NCBI RefSeq assembly: GCF_003385595.1
Contig: NZ_QNUE01000006.1
Coordinates: 124,001-188,000 of the forward strand
Origin: Chryseobacterium flavum
GTDB lineage: Bacteria; Bacteroidota; Bacteroidia; Flavobacteriales; Weeksellaceae
Length of the DNA: 64,000 bases
Direction of reading: 5' to 3'
A model generated the notes under the pieces. That model saw nothing but the letters and a program-made list of their open reading frames with translations. It ran no database searches and was not told the DNA's origin. Positions within the stretch are counted from its first letter, which is position 1. Every line of letters begins with the position of its first letter. Below are positions 50,942 through 58,597 of the stretch, one piece after another. The position numbers and the translations under genes were made by a program.

Positions 50942-52477
50942 ATGAAAAAAGGGCTCCTGACTATTTTAGGTATTCTTATTATACTGAGTGCAATACTGCT
51001 TATTAGAACCTACACCTATCCGTTCCCAAAACAGACTCCTGATGAGTCCGGAACAGGGTGGAAGGTAATAAGAAATGATTCTGCGGTACAGAGACTTTCT
51101 GGTGGAATAAAAATCGCTACTGTTTCTACGGGGAGCTTAGGCACATTTAACTATGTCCCGTTTGATCAGTTTAAAGAGTATCTGAGAAAGTCATATCCAT
51201 TAGTATATCAGAATACAGAAAATTCAGAGGTTAACAAATATGGCCTAATATTCAGATTTAAAGGGACTGATCCGGATCTTTTACCAATTTTGTTTCTTTC
51301 GCATATAGATGTTGTTCCTCCGGGAGATGCTGATGTGAAAAATAAAGAAGAAAATGTTTTTCATCCGGATGATAAACCATTGCCTGCTGTATCCCAGGTG
51401 GCAGATGATTGGGATTACTCTCCCTTTTCTGGAGCGGTTGCTAATGGAAGAATTTATGGAAGAGGAGCAATAGATATGAAAGGAATGCTTTTCTCACTGA
51501 TGGAAGCTATTAATAATTTAATTAAAAATCAGCAGATACCCCGGCGTGATATCTACCTTGCTTTTGGACATGATGAAGAAGTAGGCGGGCAAAAAGGAGC
51601 TCTTCAGATTGCCGAATATTTTAAAAAAAAAGGATTGAGTTTTGATGCCGTATATGATGAAGGTGGATTAATTATGCAAAAAGGAAGTGTAGCAGGAATT
51701 GACTCAGATGTTGCAGTGATAGGCTGTGCTGAAAAAGGTTTTCTTTCTGCCAGAATAAAAGTTAAGGGGCTGGGAGGACATTCTTCTATGCCGCCTATGG
51801 AAAGTGCTATAGGGAAGGCGGCTATTATTATGCAGCGACTTGAAGATCATCAGATGAAGCCTGAAATTACCCCTTTAATTAAAAATTTTTTTGATAATAT
51901 CGGTGGAGCGATGCCATTTACGAGCAGGCTGGCTATTGCAAATCAATGGCTTTTAAAACCATTATTACTGTCACAGCTTACAAAAAATCATACGACCAAT
52001 GCATTGGTGCGAACTACTACAGCATTAACAATGATGAAAGGCAGTGATGGTACGAATGTTCTTGCTCCTGAAGTTGAATTTGTAGTTAATTTCAGAATCC
52101 TGCCTGGAAATACAGTCAAAGATGTTAAAAACCATATAGCAAAAGCCACTGAAGGGTTTGATGTCGAGATTGAAGAAATTGATAATACAAGGGAAGCTTC
52201 TGCGGTATCTCCTACAAATACCAGGTCTTTCAGACTGATACAGGCTGGCGTTAAAGAAATTTATCCGGAAGCTGTTGTTACACCGTATCTTACGATGGCG
52301 GGTACTGATGCTGCCAAGTATGAAATCGTTAGTAAGAATGTTTATCGGTTCATGCCTGTTAAAATTAATAATGCTGAAAAACAAAGTATTCACAGTACCA
52401 ATGAATATCTAAGTATAGAAAACTATATGAAGATGATACATTACTTTGAATATTTAATGAAGAACTATGATCGCTGA
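50942..52477 (+). CDS. M20-family metallopeptidase (CPS1/PM20D1-like)
   Basis: The 511-residue protein has an N-terminal membrane anchor (TILGILIILSAILLI). The M20 core has metal ligands in LFLSHIDVVP, YGRGAIDMKGM, GHDEEVGGQKGAL and the later TMAGTDAAKY. A dimerisation domain is inserted in the middle. The length and anchor fit the carboxypeptidase S / PM20D1 subgroup, which cleaves or forms N-acyl or small peptide bonds. It likely faces the periplasm. It is a single gene, with only a TATATTTA element upstream. Confidence 0.88.
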   Translation: MKKGLLTILGILIILSAILLIRTYTYPFPKQTPDESGTGWKVIRNDSAVQRLSGGIKIATVSTGSLGTFNYVPFDQFKEYLRKSYPLVYQNTENSEVNKYGLIFRFKGTDPDLLPILFLSHIDVVPPGDADVKNKEENVFHPDDKPLPAVSQVADDWDYSPFSGAVANGRIYGRGAIDMKGMLFSLMEAINNLIKNQQIPRRDIYLAFGHDEEVGGQKGALQIAEYFKKKGLSFDAVYDEGGLIMQKGSVAGIDSDVAVIGCAEKGFLSARIKVKGLGGHSSMPPMESAIGKAAIIMQRLEDHQMKPEITPLIKNFFDNIGGAMPFTSRLAIANQWLLKPLLLSQLTKNHTTNALVRTTTALTMMKGSDGTNVLAPEVEFVVNFRILPGNTVKDVKNHIAKATEGFDVEIEEIDNTREASAVSPTNTRSFRLIQAGVKEIYPEAVVTPYLTMAGTDAAKYEIVSKNVYRFMPVKINNAEKQSIHSTNEYLSIENYMKMIHYFEYLMKNYDR

Positions 52478-52539
52478 ATGACAGAATAATTATTCTGTTT
52501 TTACTTATAGATTTTTTTCTTTTTTAAAAAAAATAATAT

Positions 52540-52558
52540 TACGTCAAGTTTTGACGTA
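52540..52558. promoter_or_regulatory. 19-bp inverted repeat, candidate operator
   Basis: TACGTCAA-GTT-TTGACGTA (8-bp arms, 3-base spacer) lies just upstream of the TAGCTTTG -7 element of the 52597 gene. It has no T-run after it, so it is unlikely to be a terminator. Confidence 0.45.
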
Positions 52559-52567
52559 TTACCATAA

Positions 52568-52575
52568 TAGCTTTG
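52568..52575 (+). promoter_or_regulatory. -7 element (TAGCTTTG) for the 52597 gene
   Basis: TAGCTTTG matches TAnnTTTG 21 bases before the ATG. The nearest TTTG (52550-52553) lies in the palindrome but is only 14 bases away, so repressor binding there would block the promoter. Confidence 0.45.
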
Positions 52576-52596
52576 CTTCATCAAAATTACAAAGCT

Positions 52597-53292
52597 ATGG
52601 AATTGCCATTTTACTTAAATTTTAAAGACTTTGAAAGTAACTATTATGAAAACCTTGAAAAATGGTTTGAACAATATCATACTACCAGCGAAATAGATTA
52701 TCTGAGAGCTCTTGCAGATCTGTATTCTCCTTATCTGTATTATAATTTTACCGAAGACAGGATACAGGCTGATGCTTCCATAGAGGTAAAGGATTGTTTT
52801 TTTCCTTATCATGAAAAGATCGGGATTTCTTTTTGTACAGGATGCGAGCATGGAATATCATCTAAAAAAGGGCTGAACCAGGTATTTGAATTTAAAAATA
52901 TTTCAATGATGGAATATGCGCAACATATTCTGGATAAAATTAATAAGCACTGTTCAAAAAATGTTCATGCTTTGGACGGAAACAAGAGCATTCTGGATTA
53001 TATTAACAATCATGATATTATTACATCCGTGGAGGGGGTTGGTTACTGTATCAGTTATAATCGCCATCAAAAGGTATTGCCTTTTTTAAAAGCCTACCTT
53101 CCATACTTCGGACAAACTGTAAATATGGCTTTATACAGGGATTTTATTTTTTCCATAGTTGAAATTGCTGAATTTATTGATCAAAAACTAAAAACAGTCA
53201 AAGCATTTGAATATTCTATCTATTTTCAATCCAGGGCAGAAGCGAAATTTAAAGTTCAGATGAGCCGTCAGTTCCTGACTTTATGTAACTAG
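52597..53292 (+). CDS. Hypothetical protein, 231 aa
   Basis: The protein begins MELPFYLNFKDF, without signal peptide or membrane helix, and is mainly helical with many aromatic and His residues (GCEHGISSKK, NKHCSKNVHAL, YNRHQKVLPFL). I do not recognise a family. The spaced Cys and His residues could bind a metal or cofactor, but no known motif fits. The frame opens at a TTG within the -7 element; the ATG at 52597 is the real start. It stands alone behind a candidate operator palindrome, suggesting tight regulation. It converges on a DUF2490 gene. Confidence 0.65.
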   Translation: MELPFYLNFKDFESNYYENLEKWFEQYHTTSEIDYLRALADLYSPYLYYNFTEDRIQADASIEVKDCFFPYHEKIGISFCTGCEHGISSKKGLNQVFEFKNISMMEYAQHILDKINKHCSKNVHALDGNKSILDYINNHDIITSVEGVGYCISYNRHQKVLPFLKAYLPYFGQTVNMALYRDFIFSIVEIAEFIDQKLKTVKAFEYSIYFQSRAEAKFKVQMSRQFLTLCN

Positions 53293-53345
53293 AAATTACA
53301 CCAAACATTCATACTAATTATATTGCAGAAACTCAAGGGTTTCCA

Positions 53346-53377
53346 AAAAATCCCGATCAGAAATGATTGGGATTTTT
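53346..53377. terminator. Bidirectional terminator
   Basis: A 14-bp stem AAAAATCCCGATCA/TGATTGGGATTTTT with one G-U pair and loop GAAA lies between convergent genes. Confidence 0.83.
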
Positions 53378-53385
53378 ATGATGTT

Positions 53386-54189
53386 TCAATTTTTTTTATC
53401 AGGAATATTCCAGATGATATCTGCAGCCAGATAATGAACACCTCCCTGATGGATACTTTTGCTATCTCTGATAAGATCATTCATATAGCCTACATCTACA
53501 GTAAAAGGAGAATGTGGAATTGTAAATATATAATAGGTGGCAATACGCATTTCCCTGTAACCAAATGAATTCCAGTGAGAACCTGATTCGTTTAAATGGC
53601 TTATTGAAAATAATGCTTCTGTACTCAGTGTTAACTTTTGATTGTTTTTTGCAGAGATATTATAGATTAGCTGGCTTTTAAAACGCGTCCTCAATTGAAA
53701 GTCTTCTTCTGTATTCCTGAAATCAGGACTGAAGAATTTTCTGAACTCTTGCCGGGCAGTGTTTTTCAGTTTCCATCTTTTCCCCAGATTAAATGTATAG
53801 CAGTATCTCCCATAAACTCTGAATTCCTGTTCGACACCTTCTTTTTTATAAGGACTATTACTTTCATATTTTGGCTGACGCCGATAACTGATTGCATAAC
53901 TGTACTGATGATGAGGGGTAAAGGAATGGTAGACTTCATGATTTAATACAAAAATTGCCTGTTGGGAAAGTGGATTATTATTAGCTGGGCTGCTTTTTCG
54001 GCCTGTTGCAATATAGCTTAAAGCCTGTGTTTTTCCTGTAGGATCAAGTTGATATTTAATTCCAAAGGCAGTCCAGAATGCTGCATTGGTATCTCCTAAT
54101 CCGGGAGGGCTTATTTGCGCTTTGAGGGTATTGGTTATAATGCCAATCGTAAATAACCCTATGAATAATTTCTTTATACTAAACCTCAT
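53386..54189 (-). CDS. DUF2490 outer-membrane protein
   Basis: The 267-residue precursor has a signal peptide (KLFIGLFTIGIITNTLKAQ). The mature part is a run of beta strands with alternating aromatic residues (FWTAFGIKYQL, YGRYCYTFNLGKRWKLKNTARQEFR, FTVDVGYMNDLIR), the pattern of a small outer-membrane beta-barrel of the DUF2490 family. The cargo or function is unknown. A TTG start five codons upstream is less likely than the ATG at 54189. A 398-base intergenic region with DnaA boxes lies upstream. Confidence 0.8.
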   Translation of the reverse strand: MRFSIKKLFIGLFTIGIITNTLKAQISPPGLGDTNAAFWTAFGIKYQLDPTGKTQALSYIATGRKSSPANNNPLSQQAIFVLNHEVYHSFTPHHQYSYAISYRRQPKYESNSPYKKEGVEQEFRVYGRYCYTFNLGKRWKLKNTARQEFRKFFSPDFRNTEEDFQLRTRFKSQLIYNISAKNNQKLTLSTEALFSISHLNESGSHWNSFGYREMRIATYYIFTIPHSPFTVDVGYMNDLIRDSKSIHQGGVHYLAADIIWNIPDKKN

Positions 54190-54376
54190 GGATAACAACT
54201 TCAATATTAATTTAAATGAATCAGAATATGGTTACTGATTAAACAAAGATGTGTTGAATTAAAAAATCATTATACATCTTATTATGAGTTTCTAAAACAT
54301 GGCAAAATAGAATAAAGATTTAGGAAGAAGTTAGGAATTGTAATGGCTGATATTAATAAATTTTCCTGCAAAGGAA

Positions 54377-54396
54377 TGTGGATAACTTGTGGATAA
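54377..54396 (-). promoter_or_regulatory. Two tandem perfect DnaA boxes
   Basis: TGTGGATAA occurs at 54377-54385 and again at 54388-54396 (TTATCCACA on the minus strand), in the same orientation and 11 bases start to start. Both match the 9-base DnaA consensus exactly. Confidence 0.6.
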
Positions 54397-54407
54397 TATA
54401 TAGAAAA

Positions 54408-54431
54408 GTCAACAACTCATGATTTGTTGAC
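54408..54431. repeat. 24-bp inverted repeat next to DnaA boxes
   Basis: GTCAACAA and TTGTTGAC are perfect 8-bp arms separated by CTCATGAT. The repeat is 12 bases from the second DnaA box. Confidence 0.6.
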
Positions 54432-54550
54432 ACTCTTAAATAAATTCCTGCTTTTTATAAATGGGCTTTTGTCAGATAAGAAAAGCATAAGAAAATTATC
54501 ATTAAGGGTACAAAAAAATATAACTGCTTAATAATAATGAAGTTATAAAA

Positions 54551-54581
54551 TAAAAAGTCCTAAGCATAAAGCTTAAGACTT
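54551..54581 (-). terminator. Terminator of tRNA-Ser
   Basis: AAGTCCTAAGC pairs with GCTTAAGACTT (one C-A mismatch, loop ATAAA), followed on the minus strand by a T-run, seven bases beyond the tRNA. Confidence 0.75.
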
Positions 54582-54587
54582 GTAATG

Positions 54588-54674
54588 CAGAAAGGAAGGG
54601 ATTCGAACCCTCGATACAGTTACCCGTATACTACCTTTCCAGGGTAGCTCCTTCAACCACTCGGACACCTTTCT
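54588..54674 (-). tRNA. tRNA-Ser (anticodon GGA)
   Basis: An 87-base class II tRNA on the minus strand. The acceptor AGAAAGG pairs with CCTTTCT, the anticodon stem is CTACC/GGTAG with loop CTGGAAA, a long variable arm follows, and the T arm is GGTTCGAATCC. The discriminator is G and no CCA is encoded. Confidence 0.97.
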
Positions 54675-54685
54675 TTTTGAGATTG

Positions 54686-54716
54686 CAAAAATAAGGTATT
54701 TTCTGGAATATCCAAA
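54686..54716 (-). promoter_or_regulatory. Promoter of tRNA-Ser
   Basis: On the minus strand TTTG (54716-54713) is followed after 19 bases by TATTTTTG (54693-54686), a full consensus match. The transcript would start about five bases before the tRNA, independent of ansA. Confidence 0.72.
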
Positions 54717-54729
54717 TTATTATTGCAAT

Positions 54730-55746
54730 TTAATCTGTAATTTCTCCGCAAAGGCTCTTGGTAAAGTTATCTGCAAAACTTCCGGAATACTTAGGATTGC
54801 CTATCAGGTGCATTGCTTTGGTAATGGCTGTCTCAGCCGTCATATCTCTGCCGCTTATTGCACCTATTCTGGAGAATATATTACTGTTTTCATATTTTCC
54901 AAACGAGATTCCTCCTGATATGCATTGGCTTACTACTACAATTTCAGTACCGTTATTTCTGATTTCCTGAAGAGTTTCCTGTGTTTTTTCGCTACTGAAT
55001 ATAGTTCCTGAACCAAAAACCTGTAAAATAAGTACTTTCATTTTTGGAATCTCCCTGAAATGGCTCAAGTGCATCCCTGGGAATATTCTCCAGAATAAAA
55101 TATCTTCAGAAATATGGTCGTCAACATGAAATTCCACCTGTGGATCACAACGGAACAGATTGTCTTTTATAATATTTAAATGCACTCCTGACTGCCCAAG
55201 GATAGGATAATTGGGGCTGGCATAGGCGTCAAAGTATTCTGCCGAATATTTCAGTGTTCTGTTCCCTCTTAATAATTTATATTCAAAATAAATTGCTACT
55301 TCCTGTATAACAGCTTCATCATTCTCATATAGGCTGGCATAATATAGGCTTGTCAAAAGATTTTCTTTAGCATCTGTCCGGAGATCACCAATTGGTAGCT
55401 GTGAACCGGTCATGATCACGGGTTTTCTTAATCCTTTTAACATAAAACTTAATGCTGAAGCGGTATAAGACATTGTGTCAGTACCGTGTAAGATCAGAAA
55501 GCCGTCATATTCATTATAATTTTTGAAAATATAGTTTGCTATTATTTTCCATTCTTCAGGTCCCATATCTGAAGAATCCAGCGGTTTTGCAAACGGGTGT
55601 ACAAAAACCTCACATTCCATGAGTTTCATCTCAGGCATCTTTTCAAATATGTTTCCAAAATCAAAGGCACGGAGACTTCCGGTTTCATAATCTTTTTCCA
55701 TACCAATTGTTCCTCCGGTATAGATTAACAGGACTTTTCGCTTCAT
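54730..55746 (-). CDS. ansA: Type I (cytoplasmic) L-asparaginase
   Basis: The 338-residue enzyme has the first catalytic Thr in IYTGGTIGM and the second active-site segment LHGTDTMSYTASALSFML. The family motifs TGSQLPIGDLRTDAKENLL and the C-terminal KAMHLIGNP are also present. There is no signal peptide, so it is the cytoplasmic AnsA type, hydrolysing asparagine to aspartate and ammonia. It is divergent from trmH, and the two -7 elements face each other within 19 bases. Confidence 0.95.
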   Translation of the reverse strand: MKRKVLLIYTGGTIGMEKDYETGSLRAFDFGNIFEKMPEMKLMECEVFVHPFAKPLDSSDMGPEEWKIIANYIFKNYNEYDGFLILHGTDTMSYTASALSFMLKGLRKPVIMTGSQLPIGDLRTDAKENLLTSLYYASLYENDEAVIQEVAIYFEYKLLRGNRTLKYSAEYFDAYASPNYPILGQSGVHLNIIKDNLFRCDPQVEFHVDDHISEDILFWRIFPGMHLSHFREIPKMKVLILQVFGSGTIFSSEKTQETLQEIRNNGTEIVVVSQCISGGISFGKYENSNIFSRIGAISGRDMTAETAITKAMHLIGNPKYSGSFADNFTKSLCGEITD

Positions 55747-55791
55747 GTAATATTTTAATTAAGAATTTAGGGGGTAATTATGATTCATCCC

Positions 55792-55799
55792 CAAAATTA
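55792..55799 (-). promoter_or_regulatory. -7 element (TAATTTTG) for ansA
   Basis: Minus-strand TAATTTTG lies 45 bases before the ansA start and only three bases from the opposing trmH element. Confidence 0.45.
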
Positions 55800-55802
55800 C
55801 GT

Positions 55803-55810
55803 TAATTTTG
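55803..55810 (+). promoter_or_regulatory. -7 element (TAATTTTG) for trmH
   Basis: TAATTTTG matches TAnnTTTG and lies 13 bases before the trmH ATG, so the leader would be about seven bases. Confidence 0.45.
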
Positions 55811-55823
55811 CAAAGATTTAAGA

Positions 55824-56504
55824 ATGATGGAAAATTTAGCACAAACTTTCGAATATCTAAAACAATTCTTAACCGAGGAAAGGCTTGCAAAAATTGAACA
55901 CTTTTCCCGGGAAAGTTCTGATTTTGTTCTTCCTGTAATGGATGATGTATACCAGTTCAGAAATGCCGCAGCCATTATAAGATCAGTAGAAGCCTGCGGT
56001 TTTCACAAAGTCGTTGCCATGGAAGAAGAAAATGTTTTCAATCCTAATCTAACGGTAACCAAAGGAGCTGAAACATGGGTGGAGGTGGAAAAGATGCCAA
56101 AGAATATAGCTTCCTTACAGAAGATTAAGGAAAGAGGGTACAAAATTCTGGCAGTTTCGCTCGAAAAAGATGCTGTAATGCTTCCTGAGTACGAAGTAAC
56201 AGAACCAATTGCCCTTGTTTTCGGTACAGAACTGGAGGGAGTTTCTGAAGAAGTTATCGATTTTGCAGATGCAACCCTTGCCATTCCCATGTACGGGTTT
56301 ACAAAAAGTTATAATGTTTCAGTTGCCGCCGGAATCTGTATGTACGAACTGAAACAAAAATTAATCAGATCAGATATTGATTATAAACTGGATGAGCATA
56401 AACTGTTGGAAATGAAAATCCGTTGGGCAGTAAATTCTATCCGGAGTGGTAAGGAAATTCTGGCTAAATATCAAAAAGACCATCAAGTATCCCAGGCCAG
56501 ATGA
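55824..56504 (+). CDS. trmH: tRNA (guanosine(18)-2'-O)-methyltransferase TrmH
   Basis: The 226-residue SPOUT enzyme has the three SpoU motifs: DVYQFRNAAAIIRS, FGTELEGVSEE and IPMYGFTKSYNVSVAAGI. The size matches TrmH, which methylates the 2'-OH of G18 in the tRNA D loop, rather than the larger RlmB. It overlaps the next gene by four bases (ATGA) and thus leads a three-gene translationally coupled cluster. Confidence 0.9.
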   Translation: MMENLAQTFEYLKQFLTEERLAKIEHFSRESSDFVLPVMDDVYQFRNAAAIIRSVEACGFHKVVAMEEENVFNPNLTVTKGAETWVEVEKMPKNIASLQKIKERGYKILAVSLEKDAVMLPEYEVTEPIALVFGTELEGVSEEVIDFADATLAIPMYGFTKSYNVSVAAGICMYELKQKLIRSDIDYKLDEHKLLEMKIRWAVNSIRSGKEILAKYQKDHQVSQAR

Positions 56505-56932
56505 TAAAATATACCAGATACTTATTCTTTTTTTCCTTAATCATGTCTTTAACAAGTCTTGCCATAAAAGAAAAAGGCTATAATGAAATATACCCTTTTG
56601 CAAGCTGGAAATTATTCACTGTTCCCAGTGGAGGAGAGTCTTTGGGAGAAAGATATAAGCTGTATGGTATCAAACAGGGGGATACCATAAGAATTGTAAA
56701 CATCAGCAGACAAGGCTATGATGCAAATGATGAAGAGCTCATCGTTAATACTTACGGAAACATGATTGAGTCTCATAAAAACCGAGATATCTATATAAAA
56801 AAACTCATGATCTTCGCTAAAGATATAAGACCTGAATTTCAGGAATATCTGCTGTATAAAGAAATTTACAAGCCACAGCAAATAGGAAGCAAAAGAATGG
56901 ATATCAAGAAAAAAAATATTACTAAACTTTAA
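56501..56932 (+). CDS. Hypothetical protein, 143 aa, coupled to trmH
   Basis: The product has an N-terminal hydrophobic segment (YLFFFSLIMSLTSLAI), a signal peptide or anchor. A soluble region with KEKGYNEIYPFASWKLFTVPSG follows, then a basic C-terminus. I do not recognise the family. Its ATG overlaps the trmH stop (ATGA), and its stop overlaps the start of the next membrane gene (TAATG), so the three genes should be made together. The IYPFASWKLFT segment resembles parts of proteins that accompany HTTM-type membrane proteins, so it may be a partner of the downstream product. Confidence 0.65.
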   Translation: MIKYTRYLFFFSLIMSLTSLAIKEKGYNEIYPFASWKLFTVPSGGESLGERYKLYGIKQGDTIRIVNISRQGYDANDEELIVNTYGNMIESHKNRDIYIKKLMIFAKDIRPEFQEYLLYKEIYKPQQIGSKRMDIKKKNITKL

Positions 56933-57786
56933 TGAAATATCCTCAGCTTACTGTATTTAATTATAAGATCGTTTACTATGCTTTAAGAATATTCAGTTTA
57001 TATTGGCTGGCTGTTCAGTATTTAAAGTTTATTGAGCTGGAGAACAGGTCCAGAGAAATATATGAACCGGTTTTTTGGTTTGAAAAAGTTTTATTTCCTG
57101 AATTTCCGGGGATATTCCTGGTGACCGGACTTATTATTACCGGTGTAGTATGTATTATAGCTTCTATTCTTAAACCCTCTTATTGGCTGAATATTTTAAT
57201 ATTTTTATTAATAGCTGTTATCAACCTTCCGTTATCAGCAAATTTTGGGGTTCATCACGATAATCATGTGATGATACTGACATATTTTTTAAGTATTTTT
57301 CTACTTCCCGAAAAATTAGAAGATAAAGATTATAGATCTGTTCAGTATTTTTACCTGGGAATTTTAATGACCTATTCATTAGCTGGAATGGGAAAGTTTC
57401 TGGGAACAGCCAAGAATATTATTAAACATACTGATAAACTTACCTGGCTGGATAAAAATGCAGCAAAGCTGAATACTTATGATAATTATTGGACAGCAGA
57501 TGCGGCAATACCCGAATGGATGTCGGAAATTTATTCTTACGAGAATTTTTGGGTGGTCCTAACGGTCATTGGAATTGCCCTTCAGTTTTTTTGTTTTTTG
57601 GGAGCTTTTAACAGAAGGCTGCTTACTTTTTTCATGGTATTTCTTTATATATTCCATACATATACCGCAAAATTTGTCCTTGCGGATTTTGAAAATACCA
57701 ATTATCTTTTGATTGTTGTTTTTTTTCCGTACCACTTTTTGCTTCCCTTTTTCAAAAGAAACGAAGCCGGTGCCGTGAACCGTTAA
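56932..57786 (+). CDS. Multi-pass membrane protein, HTTM-like
   Basis: The 284-residue protein has about six to seven hydrophobic segments (FLVTGLIITGVVCIIASIL, NILIFLLIAVINLPL, LTYFLSIFLLP and FWVVLTVIGIALQFFCFLGAF among them). A His-rich turn (NFGVHHDNHVMI) and the pattern of HTTM (vitamin-K-carboxylase-like) or DoxX-like integral proteins are also visible. No catalytic role can be assigned. It is translationally coupled to the preceding gene and overlaps the stop of rsmE by four bases on the opposite strand. Confidence 0.65.
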   Translation: MKYPQLTVFNYKIVYYALRIFSLYWLAVQYLKFIELENRSREIYEPVFWFEKVLFPEFPGIFLVTGLIITGVVCIIASILKPSYWLNILIFLLIAVINLPLSANFGVHHDNHVMILTYFLSIFLLPEKLEDKDYRSVQYFYLGILMTYSLAGMGKFLGTAKNIIKHTDKLTWLDKNAAKLNTYDNYWTADAAIPEWMSEIYSYENFWVVLTVIGIALQFFCFLGAFNRRLLTFFMVFLYIFHTYTAKFVLADFENTNYLLIVVFFPYHFLLPFFKRNEAGAVNR

Positions 57787-58478
57787 ATCATCTTATTGTA
57801 GTTCCATGCAGCTACAAAAACTCCTGCAGTCTCTGTCCTTAACCTTTGGCTGCCCAAAGAAACTGCTTTTATTTTGTTATCGGATAAGTATCCGATTTCT
57901 TTTTCGGAAAAGTCACCTTCCGGCCCGATAAGGAAAATGTATTTGTCTGATGATGGGATTGTGTTAAGCTGAACTCTTTCCAGGTTTTCATGACAATGAG
58001 CAACAAAAGTATGTTCGGGATCAGTATTTTTCAGGAAGTCACTTAATTTTGCAACATCATGAATGACCGGAAAATGAAATCTTAAACTTTGTTTGGATGC
58101 CGCTATGCTCTGCTTTCTTATTTTATCAATATTGATATTCTTACGTTCTGTTTTTTCCGTGATGATAATACTGATTTCCGATACTCCCATTTCCACAGCC
58201 TTTTCCACAAAAAATTCTATTCTGTCAATATTTTTTGTCGGAGCAATTGCTATATGCAGTTTAGGAGCAAATTCCGGGAGATTATTTTTAATTTCGGTAA
58301 CATCTATTCCCGCTTTTTTACCCTCTATCATCAGTTTTCCGGAGGCAAGATTCCCTTTTCCGTCTGTTACGTGAATTTCTTCCCCTTCCTTCATACGGAG
58401 GACTTTTATAATATGCTGTTGTTCATCATCATTGATCGTGACCAGATTGTTTTCTATATTTCCGTAGAATAATTTCAT
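57783..58478 (-). CDS. rsmE: 16S rRNA (uracil(1498)-N(3))-methyltransferase
   Basis: The 231-residue SPOUT protein has an N-terminal PUA-like domain (DEQQHIIKVLRMKEGEEIHVTDG) and the C-terminal knot with FLIGPEGDFSEKEIGYL and VSLGSQRLRTETAGVFVAAW. These are the RsmE signatures. It methylates U1498 in the ribosomal decoding region. Its stop overlaps that of the convergent membrane gene by four bases. The tsaD gene lies upstream on the same strand across a 119-base spacer. Confidence 0.94.
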   Translation of the reverse strand: MKLFYGNIENNLVTINDDEQQHIIKVLRMKEGEEIHVTDGKGNLASGKLMIEGKKAGIDVTEIKNNLPEFAPKLHIAIAPTKNIDRIEFFVEKAVEMGVSEISIIITEKTERKNINIDKIRKQSIAASKQSLRFHFPVIHDVAKLSDFLKNTDPEHTFVAHCHENLERVQLNTIPSSDKYIFLIGPEGDFSEKEIGYLSDNKIKAVSLGSQRLRTETAGVFVAAWNYNKMI

Positions 58479-58597
58479 AGCTTAATTGTTGCTGGAATCA
58501 AGAGGCAGTAGATACAAAATACTGCCAGTTATTTTTAAAGTTTATTTATTGAATGTAAAATGGCAGATGAGATTTTTCAAAGCTGATCATTCTTTTC

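Larger units (their letters stand above)
54205..54587. other. AT-rich intergenic region with two DnaA boxes
   Basis: No gene is seen. It contains two perfect TTATCCACA boxes (minus strand) and, 12 bases further, a 24-bp inverted repeat GTCAACAA-N8-TTGTTGAC (54408-54431). It is a candidate replication origin or DnaA-controlled region; see the findings. Confidence 0.5.
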
